64,000 bases of DNA from Heterohyrax brucei (lineage: Eukaryota > Chordata > Mammalia > Hyracoidea > Procaviidae), in NCBI GenBank assembly GCA_028571685.1, contig CM053166.1, positions 62,520,111 to 62,584,110 on the forward strand. The letters run 5' to 3'. The translations under genes were made by a program, and so were the position numbers. This document shows, in pieces, positions 1 to 13,100 of this stretch (the stretch's first letter is position 1; each line of letters opens with the position of its first letter). A model generated the notes under the pieces. That model was not told where the DNA came from. It made no database searches and saw nothing but the letters and a program-made list of their open reading frames with translations.

Positions 1-250
1 ATTTTTAGGGCATAAATATATAGCATTACTAAAACCATTGACTACATCTATGAGAGTTCATATATGAAAGCAACTCAGTGGAGGTGTTCTCAATTTGATT
101 AACAACACTAAAATTTTACATGCCATCAATGATAATAAATTGAGAATCTCAAACAAATATTTGTAAATTATCTGTGATAAAACAAATCTTGATTAATTAT
201 GCTACAGAGGAGCATATAAACTGGTTTCTATTAAAACTTATATTACAAGA
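1..250. other. unassigned AT-rich DNA
   Basis: Low-GC sequence to the left of the first L1. I see no ORF of interest, no repeat I recognise and no obvious regulatory motif. Confidence 0.4.
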
Positions 251-1059
251 GGTGGAATCAAGATGGCAGACTAAATACACATCTCCTTAAATCCTTCTGG
301 AAACCGAGACCTGAACTAATAATTAAATGGAGCCTTCTGGACACCTAGTGAGGCCTAGGACATGGCGTAGGGCTGTTAATTTAGACTTTGTACCATTGAA
401 CAGAAAACCTCCTCTCTTTTGCTGTCTCCCACTCTTGGTGAGTGCTAGATTTCATGGACTGAAGATAATTCGTCTTTTTAACCTTTTTTCCTCTGTCTTA
501 GCCAGCAAGTGGAGCTTACACGTGACTAGCAGCTAATCTCAGATGCTTTGCTGGTGGGATCGGTGGGCGATATTGCCACGTTTTGAGAGCCCAGCTTTGA
601 ACTCTGTGCATCTCGGCACCTTTTGCCTCTCAGCCTCTGCCATTAAGTAGCCTGTACTGCAGCAGGTGGTGGTGGTGGGGGGCTTGTGAGGGATGCTATT
701 TTGTTCCACCAGGTGTTGGAGTACCCATATGGAGGCCTCAGCTGGTCCTAATTCCTAGGCTGGGGGGCAGTGCCTGTCCAGAGGAGAGCGCTTTTCTGGC
801 AGAAAAGCATTATTCTACACAGTGTCACCCATGGCTAGGGCCTGGAAACAGAGGCCAGCAGGGCAGTAGCTGTTCTCTATTTTGAACTAGTTTAAGCTTC
901 TAGGGCTCGATATAGAGGTGCTTACTTTGCCAGCTGGGAAGAGGGACCTGTACACCTGAAAGCTTGACTGACTTTGGAAGTTGTCAGACACCTTTTACCT
1001 TTCATTTTAAGACGGCCTAGAGAAACAACTGTGGTCCATCCTCACAGCATCTCTCCCAC

Positions 1060-1998
1060 CTTTATTGACTCACACAACAAACTCTGGATAAAAGGATAAC
1101 TAAAAAATTACCCATGGCTTTAGAAGGCTCCCAAAAGAAACAACCAAAGAACTTCAGGGATGAAGAAACCTTTCTCAAACTATTGGAAGGTGAATACAAA
1201 AGGACTATATAGAGAGCCCTCCTAGAGCTTGTACAAAATGCAGCAGAGCAAAATGAAAAATTAAGCAAGCTGTTTGATCTGATGGAACACCAGTACTCTG
1301 AAATCCAACAGATCAATAACAAAATCAAAGAGATAGAAACTTCAATTCAAAGCCAAGAAAACAGAATGGAACAAATGTAAAATAGACTTTCCGATTTCAA
1401 AGACAGAGCTACTGACTCCACCATCTATGAGAAGAAATCAGAAAAAATAAACAAGAAAAATGAAGAAGCATTAAGAAAAATGTGGGAGTCTATTAAGAGG
1501 AACCATCTATGATTAATTGGAGGTCCTGAACAGGGCAAGACACCTGAGAACACAGACAATATTGTTGCTGAGCTGCTGACAGAAAACTTTCCAGAAATTA
1601 TGAAAGAAGAGAATAGAGATATCCAAGATGCATATCAAATGCCATTCAGTACAGATCTCAGAAGGAAGACTCCAAGACATATTATAACGAAGCTTAACAA
1701 AATGAAACAGAAACAGAAACTCTAAAAGTCAGCAAGACTCAAAGTAAAGCTAACATTCAGAGGGAAACCCTATAGGCTTTCATCAGATTTCTCAGCAGAA
1801 ACGATGCTAGCATGGAGACAGTGGCATGGCACATTCAAAGTCTTGAAGGAGAAGAACCTCCAACCAAGAATTATGTATCCTGCAAAACTATCTTTCAAAT
1901 ATGAAAATGAAATGAAGACATTCCCAGATAAACAGAAACGGAGAGACTTTGTAAAAACCAAACCAAAGCTACAAGAAATACTGAATCTCTTGGATTAG
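1060..1998 (+). pseudogene. L1-A ORF1p remnant
   Basis: Broken reading frame for the L1 ORF1 RNA-binding chaperone. The first part has a coiled-coil-like, Lys/Glu-rich stretch interrupted by in-frame stops. The best-preserved piece is the last 64 codons (1,804-1,998). It encodes the C-terminal domain with 'RIMYPAKLSFKYENEMKTF' and ends in 'KLQEILNLLD'. The same C-terminal pattern recurs in L1-B (5,401-5,706). In L1 biology ORF1p trimers coat the L1 RNA; this copy cannot make a full protein. Confidence 0.85.
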
Positions 1999-2441
1999 AG
2001 GAACAAAACCACTAACTTTATATTTTAGAAGCAAATTCAGGACATAGAACCCAGAAACCTGCTCAGTTAGGGAAGGCTCCAAACTCAATAAAACGAATAG
2101 TGAAAGAAATGATCCAGTGATCATATCATGTAAACTATGATGTCATCATATTGAAAAGAGGGACGTTCCACAGTCATTATAGTCCTTCCAAATGGAGAGG
2201 AAGTTAATGATAGACAGTAATTAAAATTGGGTTTATACATAGTTTATTAAGGGGGATCATGGGGCAGCCATAAAGCAAAATGAAAATGAAACATCAAATA
2301 AAGAAATGCAATACAGGAGTCTCAACAACCACAAAACCAACCCTGAAAAAGCTGAAGAATCATCTCATGAAGAAGAATGTCCCAGAACAGATTAATAAGA
2401 ATAACAGAGAAAATATCAACACAAAAATAAACATATCACAA

Positions 2442-3517
2442 TGACAGTACTGAAAACACAATTATCAATAATTACATTGAATGTGAATGGACTGAGTGTT
2501 CCAATAAAGAGACACTGAGTGACATCTTGAATCAAAAGACATGACCCACCCATATGCTGCCTACAAGAAACTCACCTTAGACTTAAAGATATGAACAAAC
2601 TGAAAATTGAAGGATGGAAGAATATATATCAAGCTAACAATGAACAAAGAAGAGCAGGTGTGGCAATTCTAATCTCAGACAAAATCAATTTTAATGTAAA
2701 ATCCACCATCCTGGACAAAGAGGGACACTATTTATGAAAGGTTCAATACACAAACAGGACTTAACAATATTAAATATTTATGCACCTAATATTAGAGCAC
2801 CTAAATACATCAAAGAAACACTGACTACACTCAAAGATGAGATAGATCACTCCACAATAATAGTGGGAGACTTCAATACTCCACGCTCAATATTGGACAG
2901 ATCACCTAGAAAAAAGCTCAGTAAAGACACAGAGGACTTTATTGCTACAATTCACCAACTAGACCTCATTGACATATACAGAACTTTCTACCCATCAGCA
3001 GACAACTACACCTTCTTCTCCAGTGCACATGGAACATTCTCCAGAATAGACCATGTGTTAGGACACAAAGCCATTCTCAACAAAATCCATACTACTGAAT
3101 TACCGCAAAGCATCTTCTCAGATCATAAAACTGTAAAAGTCAAGTTTGATAGCAGAAATAATATAGATAGAAAGTGGAACTCCTGGAAACTGAACAACGT
3201 CTTGCTCAAAAAGCCATGAGTTACACAAAAAAAATCAGGAATGAAATAAATTTATGGATTCCAAGGAGAATGAAAACATTTCCTACTGGAAACTATGGGA
3301 CACAGCCAAAGCAGGGCTTGGAGGTCAGTTCATCTCCATAAATGCACACATCTGGAAGGAAGAAAGAAACCAAACCAAAGAAGGAACCCTACAGCTTGAA
3401 CAAGTAGAGAGAGAACAACAGAGGAACCCCTCAGTCACCAGAAGAAAACAGATCATAAAGACTAGAGCAGAACCAAATGAAATAAACAATAGAAGAACAA
3501 CTGAAAAAATTGAAAAG
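2442..3517 (+). pseudogene. L1-A ORF2p remnant, endonuclease part
   Basis: N-terminal apurinic-like endonuclease of ORF2, which nicks the target for target-primed reverse transcription. The frame is broken near 2,510 and 2,733. A 161-codon open piece (2,734-3,219) holds the GDFNTP motif, the 'SRIDHVLGHK' segment and the SDHK motif, so several catalytic-site residues survive. The linker toward the RT domain follows and is cut by L1-B at 3,517. The RT and C-terminal parts are at 10,101-12,830. Confidence 0.88.
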
Positions 3518-4087
3518 ATGGCGGAGTAAACAGACATCTCCTCATTTCCCTCTGAGAACTAAGGCCTGGATGATATTTGTATGGAGCACTGGACATCTGG
3601 GGATCCTTAGGACCTAGCATATTTGACTAGGCACCAGTATCAGACTAATCATACCCTCTTGGAAATGATACAGCTGCCCTCTGAGCTCTGCTTCTGCTCT
3701 TTCATTGCATCAGAGAACTGCAGCTTCTGCAAATGGCTGGTAACATACTTTCATTATCAGCTGGCAGGTGGAGTCTGCTGCTCCTGACTGCCTGTTCAGG
3801 CCAGCCTATTGGACAGCTTTCAGCTCCCAGTTCAGCACCTGGACAGTTCCCTGCATAGAGGTGTAGTTTACGTTTAAGGCTGAGAGGCCTATGTATTTGC
3901 CTGGAGATTTGTTTGTTGAGAGGCCTGGTTTCTTTTCCTCCCTCTCTTCTCTGACTCACATTGTAGGGTTGGCTGACAGCCCCCAGTTTCTCCACCAGCA
4001 GAGCAGCCTCTTTGCCACACAATAAGCAGAATCTCCACCCGAGAGCATCCACCTGGGGCAAATCACTAGAGTATTAGAGACAGCTGG

Positions 4088-4737
4088 TGTCTTAGGCTGG
4101 GTTTTCTAGGTAAGCAAAACCAGTAACAAGGAAAGATTTATAATATAGATAGATAGATACAAATATAAGAAACAGCTCACGTAATCACAGAAGCTGAATG
4201 TCCCAAGCTCTGTCACAAGCCTCACGTGGCCACAGAAGCTGAGGAACCCAAGGTCAGCAAGTCAGAGACCAGAGTTGCAGATCACCGGTTGTGCATCCCA
4301 AGCTGGTGGTGAGACGAAGCAACAGAGGCTGGAGGTCGGTGGATCCCAAGCTGGTGGCGAGATGAAGCGACAGAGGGTGGAGGTCGGTGGATCCCAAGCT
4401 GGTGGTGAGACGAAGCGACAGAGGCTGGCGAACCCAGGATTGGCAGGTCAGGGAGCAGGACTCTCAAGTGCCAACTGTAAGGACTGATGAGTCGGGAGCA
4501 GGACTCTCAAGTACTGACTGTAAGGACTGAAGAGTCCAACAGCTGCTAGCTCAAGTCCTGGAACCAGACGCTGGGAGTAGAGAGCAGAAGCTCCTGGCCA
4601 CGTGAGCCACCAGCCGCTGTAGTGAAAGTTCGCGAGATGAGAGCCGAGAGGCAGGGAGCCACCACAAACCCTGCCCTGTCACTTAATACAGCAGCCAAAT
4701 ATGTAGTAGCCAAGTTGACATAATCCTGACCACCACA
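4088..4737 (-). mobile_element. solo LTR, ERVL-like, inserted in L1-B 5'UTR
   Basis: A 650-bp TG...CA element flanked by the 5-bp direct repeat gctgg (4,083-4,087 and 4,738-4,742), as expected of an ERVL-class LTR. On the minus strand it begins 'tgtggtggtcaggattatg' and contains a 'gtcaacttggctac' stretch. It closely follows a mammal-wide LTR family whose other copies here are at 27,853, 36,367, 37,143 and about 48,790. It carries an internal 48-bp tandem repeat (4,293-4,428). I do not give a formal family name. Confidence 0.75.
4293..4428. repeat. 48-bp tandem repeat, 2.8 copies
   Basis: Units at 4,293-4,340, 4,341-4,388 and 4,389-4,428 differ at only a few positions and share 'ggatcccaagctggtgg' and 'gaagcgacagagg'. 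The period is a multiple of three, so an ORF (4,275-4,487, +) stays open through it. A second imperfect duplication built around 'gggagcaggactctcaagt' follows at about 4,457-4,530. Both lie inside the LTR. Confidence 0.9.
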
Positions 4738-4793
4738 GCTGGTGACCAACAATTCTCTTAAATCCAATACCAGAGGAATCAAACAGTATCAAG

Positions 4794-5705
4794 ATGGCAC
4801 ACAGGCAGCAGACCATAATTAAACATTTAAAGAAGCAGTCTTCAAATGCTCCAGAAAATTCCCGAAAGATTAAAAAAATTCAAAAAATTTCCCAGATAAA
4901 GAAGCCTTTCTCAATCTATTGGAGGTTGAATACAAAAGATTTATATATAGAACCCTCTAGAGATTAAACAAAATGCAGTAGAACAAAATGAAAAATTTGG
5001 TAAGCTATTTGAACTGATGGGGCATCAATGATCTGAATTACATCAGATTAATAACAAAATCACAGAATTAGATAATTCTATCCAAAGCCAAGAGTAGGAT
5101 TGAACAGATGAAAGTTAGACTCAGTGACCTAGAAGGCAGAGTAACCAACATCAGCATTTATGAGGTGAAATCAGAGAAAATAATTAAGAAAAATGAAAAA
5201 GCATTAAGAAACATGTGGGAATCCATGAAGAGGAATAATTTACGTCTAATTGGAGTTCCTGAACAAGGGGGGATTAATGACAATATAAAGAGTATTGCTG
5301 TAGAGATGCTGACAGAAAAATTTCCTGAGATTATGAGCAAAGAGAACATAGGTATCCAGATGTTTATCAAACACTGCAAAAGCTAGACCCAAAAAGAAAG
5401 TTGCCAAGGCATAATGTAATCAAGCTTAATAAGCTAAAACAAAAACAGATGCTTCTGAAGGCAAAGCTAACATTCCGAGGGAAACCCTGTAGGCTTTCAT
5501 CCGACCTTTCTGCTGAAACAGTGCTGGCTAGAAAGCAGTGGGCAGACACATTCAAAGCCTTGAATGAGAAAAACTTCCATCCTAGAATTATTTATCCTGC
5601 AAAACTGTCTGTCAAATATAATGGTGAAATTAAGAGTTTTGAAAATAAAGAGAAATTTAGAGACTTCATAAAAACTAAACCAAAATTATGTGAAATATTG
5701 AAATA
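4794..5705 (+). pseudogene. L1-B ORF1p remnant
   Basis: The start is the ATG at 4,794 (MAHRQQTIIKHLKKQSS...), chosen because it gives a basic N-terminus directly after the 5'UTR. The frame reaches a stop near 4,967. Later pieces are open at 5,108-5,386 (coiled coil and central RRM-like region, 'NLRLIGVPEQGG') and 5,401-5,706 (C-terminal domain ending KLCEILK). Frameshifts therefore split one ORF1 into at least three segments. Normal ORF1p is about 300-340 residues, so most of the gene is present but inactive. Confidence 0.87.
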
Positions 5706-6146
5706 AGCTCTTCCCTAAATGTACATCTTAGGTGACAATTCAGGACAATTCAGAAGTCTCATAGAAATTTCTAATCAGTTAAGGAAGTCACAAAACTTCA
5801 CCAAAGCTACAATATTATAATAAGGGAATCCATGATCATATTATGACAACTATAATAAGGTGACATTAAAGAGAGATACACTACAGTAGTTATAGTTGTT
5901 TTAGATTCAGGGGAAGTTTCAGAGTTATGAAGTAGTTAAAATTAGGTTTAATCTTAGTATGTTAAGCAGGATAATACATGTAGCCATAAAGCAGATTAAC
6001 AATGCATGGTATCAAAATAAGAAATGCAATACAGGAGTCTCAACGAACACAAAACGAACACTGAAACAACTCATAAAGAAGAATGCCCCAGAACAGAACA
6101 TTGAGAGCAATATAGAAAACATCAACACAAAAGTAATTCCATCAAA

Positions 6147-9100
6147 ATGATGTCACTAATCACACACCTATCAATGATTACATTGAATGTAAATGGACTG
6201 AATGCTCCAGTAAAGGGACAGCAAGTAACATCTTGGATCAAAAGACACGACCTGTCTATATGTTGCTTACAAGAAACACACCTTAGACTTAAAGATATGA
6301 ACAAGTTGAGAATCAAAGGTTGGAATAATATATATCAAGATAACAATTCACAAAGAAGAGCAGGTGTGGCAATACTAATCTCAAATAAAATAAATTTTAA
6401 TGTAAAATACACTATTGTGGACAAAGATGGTCACTATTGCTGAAAGGTTCAATACCCAAGCAGGACTTAATAGTATTAAATATTTATGCACCCAATACCA
6501 GAGTACCTAAATGTACTGGACAGATACTGACAACACTGAAAAATGAGATAGATCATTCCACAGTAATAGTTGGAGACTTCAACACTCCCCTTTCAGTTAT
6601 GGATAGATCATCCAGGAAAAAAGCTGAGTAAAGATACAAAAGATCTTATTGCAACAGTCAACCAACTTGACCTTATCAACATATACAGATCTTTTCATCC
6701 ATCAGAAGATAAGTACACCTTCTTCTCCAATGCATATGGAACATTTTCCAAAACAGATCATGTGTTAGGTCATAAAGCAATTCTCTATAAAATCCAAATA
6801 AGTGATTTACTGTCAAGTATCTTCTCAGACCATAGACCTATAAAAGCTGAAATCAATAACAGAAAATTCCTAGGTAGAAATTCAAACATGTGGAAACTGA
6901 ACAACACTTTGCTCAAAAAGACGGGTTATAGAAGAAATTAAGGACAAAATAAATTTATGGATTCAAATGAGAATGAAAACACATCCTACCAGAATTTATG
7001 GGATACAGAAAAGCAGTGCTCAGAGGTCAGTTTATAACTATAACTGCACACATCCGGAAAGAAGAAAGGGCCCAAATTAAAGAAACAGCCTTATAGCTTG
7101 AACAAGTAGAAAGAGAGCAACAGAGGAACCCCTCAGGCACCAGAAGAAAACAGATTATAAGGATTAGAGCAGAACTGAATGAATTAGAGACTAGAAAAAC
7201 AATAAAAAAAATTAACAAAACCAAAAGCTGGTTCTTTGAAAAGATCAACAAAATTGATAAACCATTGGCTAAACTTACAAAAGAAAAACAACAGAAGATA
7301 CAAATAACCCAATTAAGAAATGAGATGGGAGATGTTACAACAGACCCAGCTGAAATAAACAATATTATAACAGAATACTGTGAAAGGCTGTACTCTATCA
7401 GGTTTAAAAACCTAGGGGAAATGGACAAATTTCTAGATCCTTATGACTCACCAAGATTATCACAAGGAGAAACAGAACAAATTATAAAATTCATCACAAA
7501 GGAAGAGATTGAAAAAGTCATCAAAAATCTACAAACCAAAAAAGTCCTGGCGCAGATAGCATCACAAGAGAATGCTACCAAACTTTTAGAGAGGAGTTAA
7601 CTCCAATACTATTGAGGCTATTTCACACCATAGAAAGGGATGGAATACTTCGAAATGTATTCCATGAAGTCAGCATAACCCTGATACCAAAACCAGGGAA
7701 AGATCCCACAAAAAAAGAAAATTACAGACCAATATCACTCATGAACCTAGATGCAGAAATCTTCAACAAAATTCTAGCCAATAGAATTCAACACCATATA
7801 AAAAAAAATCATTCATCATGATCAAGTTGGTTTCATTCCAGGGATGCAAGGCTGGTTCAACATCAGAAAACCAATTAATGTGATCAACCACATTAATAAC
7901 ACAAAAGGTAAGAATCACCTGATTTTGTCAATTGATGCAGAAAAGGCGTTTGACAAAGTTCAATATCCATTCATGCTTAAAACTCTCAGAAAAGATAGGA
8001 ATAGAGGGGAAACTCCTCAATGTAATCAGTAGCATCTATGGAAAGCCAACTGCCTTCATCATCCAGAATGGTGAAAGACTGAAAAAATTCCCTTTGAGAA
8101 CAGGAACTAGACAAGGATGACCACTCTCACCACTTCTGTTCAACATTGTGCTAGAAGTTCTATCCAGAGCAATTAGACAAGACAAAGAAACAAAGGGCAT
8201 GCATATTGGCAGTGAGGAAGTAAAAATCTCCCCCTTTGCAGATGATGTGATTGTTTATACAGAGAATCCAAAGGAACGCATAAGTAAACTATTGGAACTA
8301 ATAGAGGAGTTCAGCAAAGTATCAAGACACAAGATAAATATAAGTAAATCAGTAGGATTCCTTTATACCAACAGTGAGAATTATTAAAGAAGAAATCACC
8401 AAATCAATTCCATTTACTACAGCCCCCAAGAAGATAAAATACCTAGGAATAAATCTAACTAGAGAAATAAGAGATCTTTATAAAGAGAACTACAAGACCT
8501 TACTACAAGAAATTAAGAGATACATACATGGAGTAATCCACCCTGCTCGTGGATAGGAAGACTCAATATTGTGAAAATGTCTATTTTACCCAAAGCAATC
8601 TACTTATCTGACTTGACAGCACTTGGCTTTGGACACCAATTCCAGCTACATTTTTTAATGAGACCGAGAAACAAATCATCAACTTTGTTTGGAAAGGGAA
8701 GAAAACCCAGATAAGTAAAGCACTACTGAAGAAGAACACACTGGGAGGCCTCTCACTACCTAACTTTAGAACCTATTACACTGTCACAGTTGTCAAAACA
8801 GCCTGGTACTGGTACAAAAAGAGACATATGGATCAATGGAACAGAGTAGAGATCCAAGAGATACCACCATCCTCCTACAAACAGCTGATATTTGACAAAG
8901 GCCCTAAGATTTTAAACTGGAGTAAAAACAGTCTCTTTAACAAATGGTGCTGGCATAATTGGATATCCATCTGCAAAAAATTGAAACAAGACCCATATCT
9001 CACATCTTATACAAAACCCAACTCAAATTGGATAAAAGACCTAAATATCAAATCTAAAACAATAAAGCTCATCCAAGATAAAATAGAATCAACAACAGAA

Positions 9101-9951
9101 GATTTAATACACAATACAGACAGACTTCAAAATCTCACAAACCAACCACATTCATCAGAAGAGAAAATAGATAAATGGGAATTACTAAGAATCAAACACT
9201 TCTGTTCATACAAAGACTTCTTTGAAAGAATTAAAAGACCACCCACAGCATGAGAAAAAATATTTGGCAACTCTATGTCAGACTGACATCTGATCTCATA
9301 GTCTATAAGGTATTACAAAATATCAACAAGAGAAGGATAAATAACCCAATTAAGTGATAGGCAAAGGAGATGGACAGACATGTCTCTGAAGACAATATCC
9401 AGGCAGCCGAATGACACATGCAGATCATTAGCTATTATAGAAATTCAAATCAAAACTACAAGGAGATATCATCTAACCCCAACAATGTTGGCCATGATTC
9501 GAAAATCACAAAACAACAAATACTGGAGAGGCTGTGGAGAAATTGGAACTCTGCTACACTGCTGGTGGGATTGCAAAATAGTACAACCTATTGGAAAATG
9601 GTCTAGTGCTTCCTTAAAAAGTTGGAGATAGGTATTCCATTTGATCCTGTAATTCCACTGCTCACAATTTATCCTTCAAAAACAAAAGTTGTCACATGAA
9701 CCAACACATGTACACGAATGTTTGTTGCAGCACGGTCTACAATAGCAAAAAGTTGGAATGAACCCTGATGTCCATCAACAGATGAATGGATGAGCAAACT
9801 ATGGTACATATACTCAATGGAACATTATGCTATGATAAAAAATGACAATTCTAGAAAATGTCTCGTAACATGGTCTCATTTGGAAGAGATCATGCTGAGT
9901 GAAATTAATTAGCATGAAAAGGACAAATTTTGTATGAGACCCCTGTTGTAA
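6147..9951 (+). pseudogene. L1-B ORF2p remnant (endonuclease, RT, C-terminal domain)
   Basis: All ORF2 domains are readable in order. Endonuclease (6,147-6,941) shows TLNVNGLN, LQETHLRLKD, GDFNTPLSVMDRS and a SDHR motif. The RT domain covers about 7,450-8,550, with [12 protein letters not shown] and the catalytic FADD near 8,235. The Cys-containing C-terminal region runs about 8,830-9,951. Frameshifts or stops occur near 6,440, 6,620, 6,945, 7,600, 7,815, 7,985, 8,119 and 8,385. The catalytic FADD is intact locally, but no long frame remains. Confidence 0.9.
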
Positions 9952-10100
9952 GGACTTAACAAGAGAATTACCCGTTAAAGAAAATGACTATGTTGGTTAC
10001 GTGGGTGGGTGGAGGCTGAGGGTTCATCATAGATGAGTTAGTTAATAGAAATTTTATTATAAAATAGAAATTTTATTCTTTTATTGTACTTAAATAAATA

Positions 10101-13100
10101 AAAACTGAAAAGACCCAAAGCTGTTATTTGAAAAGATCAACAAAATTGACAAACCACTGGCTAAACTTACCAAAGAATAACACAAAAGGAAACAACTCAA
10201 ATTAGAAACAAGAGGTGAGTGGTCACAGCAGATCCAACAGAAATCAAAAATATCATAATAGAATACTATGAAAGTCTGCACTCTAACAAATCTGAAAACC
10301 TAGAGGAAATGGACAGATTCCTTGATTCGTGTCACCTACTAAAATTATCACAAGGTGAAGCAGAATAACTTAATAAACCCATCACAAAGGAAGAGATTGA
10401 AAAAGTCATCCAAAAACTACCAACGAAAACAATCCTGGGCCCAGACGGCGTCACTGCAGAATTCTACCAAGCTTTTAGAGAAGAGTTATCTCCAATACTA
10501 CTGAGACTATTTCACAGTATAGAAAGGTATGGAATACTCCCAAATTCATTCTATGAAGGTAGCACAACCCTGGTACCAAAGCCAGGGAAAGACTCAACAA
10601 GAAAAAGAACTATAGACCAATATCACTCATGAATCTAGATGCAAAAATCTTCCACAAAATTCTTGCCAATAGACTACAACAACATATCAAAAAAAAAAAA
10701 AAAAAAAAAAACCATCATGACCAAGTTGGATTCATACCAGCAATGCGTGGCTGGTTCAACATCAGAAAAACAATTAATGTGATGAACCACATAAATAACA
10801 CAAAAGACAAGAATCACCTGATTTTGTCTATTGATGCAGAAAAGGCATTTGATAAAGTCCAACACCCAGTCATGCTAAAAACTCTCAGCAAAATAGGAAT
10901 AGATGGCAAATTCCTCAATGCAGTGGGGGCCATTTGTACAAAGCCAACTGCCTACATCATCGTGAATGGAGAGAGACTGAAGGAGTTTCCCTTGAGAACA
11001 GGAACTAAACAAGGATGCCCACTCTCACCTCTCCTATTCAACATTGTACTAGAAGTTCTAGCCAGAGTAATTAGACAAGACCAAAAAATAAAAGGCATCT
11101 GCATCGGCAAAGAAGTAAAAATCTCCTTATTTGCACATGATATGATTGCATGTGCAGAGAATCCTAAAGAATCTATAAAAGAAGAGTTCAGCAAAATCTC
11201 AGGATACAAGATAGGCATAAGTAAATCAGTAGGATTCCTTTTTACCAACAATGAGATTATTAATCAAGAAATCACCAAATCAATACCATTTACTATAGTC
11301 CCTAAGAAGATAAATTACCTAGGCATAAATCTACCTAGAGATGTAACAGACCTTTATGAAGAAAACCACATGTTCTTACTACAAGAAACTAAGAGAGACT
11401 TACATAAATGGAGAAACCTTCCCAGCTCATGGATAGGAAGACTTAACATTGTGAAAATCTCTATTTTATCCAAAGCAATTTACTTGTGTAATGCAATCCC
11501 AATATAAATTCCAGTAACATTTTTTAACAAGGTGGAGAAACAAATCAACTTTTTTGGAAAAGGAAGAAGCCCCGGATAAGTAAAACACTACTGAAGAAGA
11601 ACACACTGGGAGGCTTCTCACTACCCAACTTCAGAACCCATTACACTGCCACAGTAGTCAAAACAGCCTGGTACTGGTACAAAAAGAGACAGATACATCA
11701 ATGGAACAGAATTGAGACCCCAGAGATGACACCATCTTCCTATGAACAGTTGATATTCAACAAAGGCCCTAATACATTAAACTGTGTGGTAACAACAGTC
11801 TCTTTAACAAATGGTGCTGGCAAAATTGGATATCCATCTGCAATAAATTGAAAAAAGAACCACATCTTACTCCTTCTACAAAAACCAACTCAAACTGGAT
11901 AGAAGACCTAAATATCAAATCTAAAACAATAAAGCTCATCCAAGAAAAAGTAGGAACAACAATGGAAGCTCTAATACACAACTCAGACAGACTTCAAAAT
12001 CTGTCAAGAATAACCCAAATAATAGAAGACAAAATAGATAAGTGGGAACTACTAAGAATTAAACACTTATGCTCATCCAAAAACTTCATTAACAGAAATA
12101 AAAGGCCACCTACAGAACAGGAGAAAATATTTGGCAACTGTATGTCAGACAGACATCTGATCTCCATAATGTATAAGGTACTATAAAATATCAACAAGAA
12201 AAAGATAAACCATCCAATTAAGCCACAGACAAAAGAGATAGACAGATACTTATCTAAAGAGGAGATCCAGGCAGCCAAAAAACTCATGCAGACATGCTCA
12301 CAATCATTAGCTATTAAAGAAATTCAAATCAAAACTACCATGAGATACCATCTGACCCTGGCAAGATTGGCCATGATCCAAAAAACACAAAACAACAAAT
12401 GCTGGAGAGCCTGTGGAGAAATGAGAATTCTCCTATACTGTTGATGGGATTGCAAAATGGTGCAACCTCTTTGGAAAGTTACCTGACACTTCCTTAAAAA
12501 GCTGGATATACATATACCATTTGACCCAGTAATTCGACTGCTTGGAATATATCCTGCAGAATCAAGGCCATTCACACCAACTGATACATGCACATGAATG
12601 TTTATTGCAGCACAGTACATGGTAGCAAAAAGATGGAATCAACCTAGATTCCCAACAACAGAGGAATGGATAGGTAAGCTATGGTATATATACTCAGTGG
12701 AACACTATGCAATGATGAAGAACAATGATGATTTTAGGAAATATCTCATAACCTGGTTTCAATTGGAGGACATTCTGCTGAGAGAAAGTAGTCAGCGACA
12801 AAAAGACAAATATTGTATGAACCCCTACGATAAGAACTTTAAAACAGACTCATGCATAGAAGAGTCTTTGAAGGCTTCAAAGGTGAGGAGGGATGGCAGG
12901 TGGGGGGGAGGATTTCAATTCGATAGTTTATAGAAATTTGGTTCAGTGAAATCTGTGGCAGCACACATTAGAAAGAAGATCAGTATTAACTGGATTTCAA
13001 CGTAACATGATCACTCCTCCCATCTTAACTCAATATTGCAAGGACAAAGTAGCTGTGGCGGGTGTTGGGTACCATGCTGCCAGGGTAATTCAAGGCCAAT

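Larger units (their letters stand above)
251..3517 (+). mobile_element. L1-A, 5' part (5'UTR, ORF1, start of ORF2)
   Basis: Left half of a near full-length L1. It opens with a 5' end of the 'caagatggcagac' type near 260, followed by about 800 nt of 5'UTR. A decayed ORF1 (about 1,060-1,998), a spacer and the endonuclease half of ORF2 (from about 2,442) follow. The element stops inside ORF2 at 3,517, where L1-B begins, and resumes at 10,101 with the next ORF2 codons. Stops and frameshifts make it non-functional. Assignment rests on the order of 5'UTR, ORF1 and ORF2 and on similarity to L1-B and L1-C in this window. Confidence 0.92.
3518..10100 (+). mobile_element. L1-B, full-length L1 nested in L1-A
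   Basis: Complete but decayed L1 running from a canonical 'atggcggagtaaacagac' 5' end to an A-rich tail. The site is flanked by aaaattgaaaag (3,506-3,517) and aaaactgaaaag (10,101-10,112), a 12-bp target duplication with one mismatch. L1-C retains the undisrupted target sequence near 17,755. Parts: 5'UTR, an LTR insertion, ORF1 (4,794-5,705), spacer, ORF2 (6,147-9,951) and a short 3'UTR of about 150 nt. That 3'UTR differs from the roughly 900-nt one of L1-A, C and D. Confidence 0.9.

Noticed and set aside
4275-4487. Repeat-encoded protein
   Set aside because: Open only because a 48-bp repeat unit is divisible by three, inside an LTR; no start context or homology.
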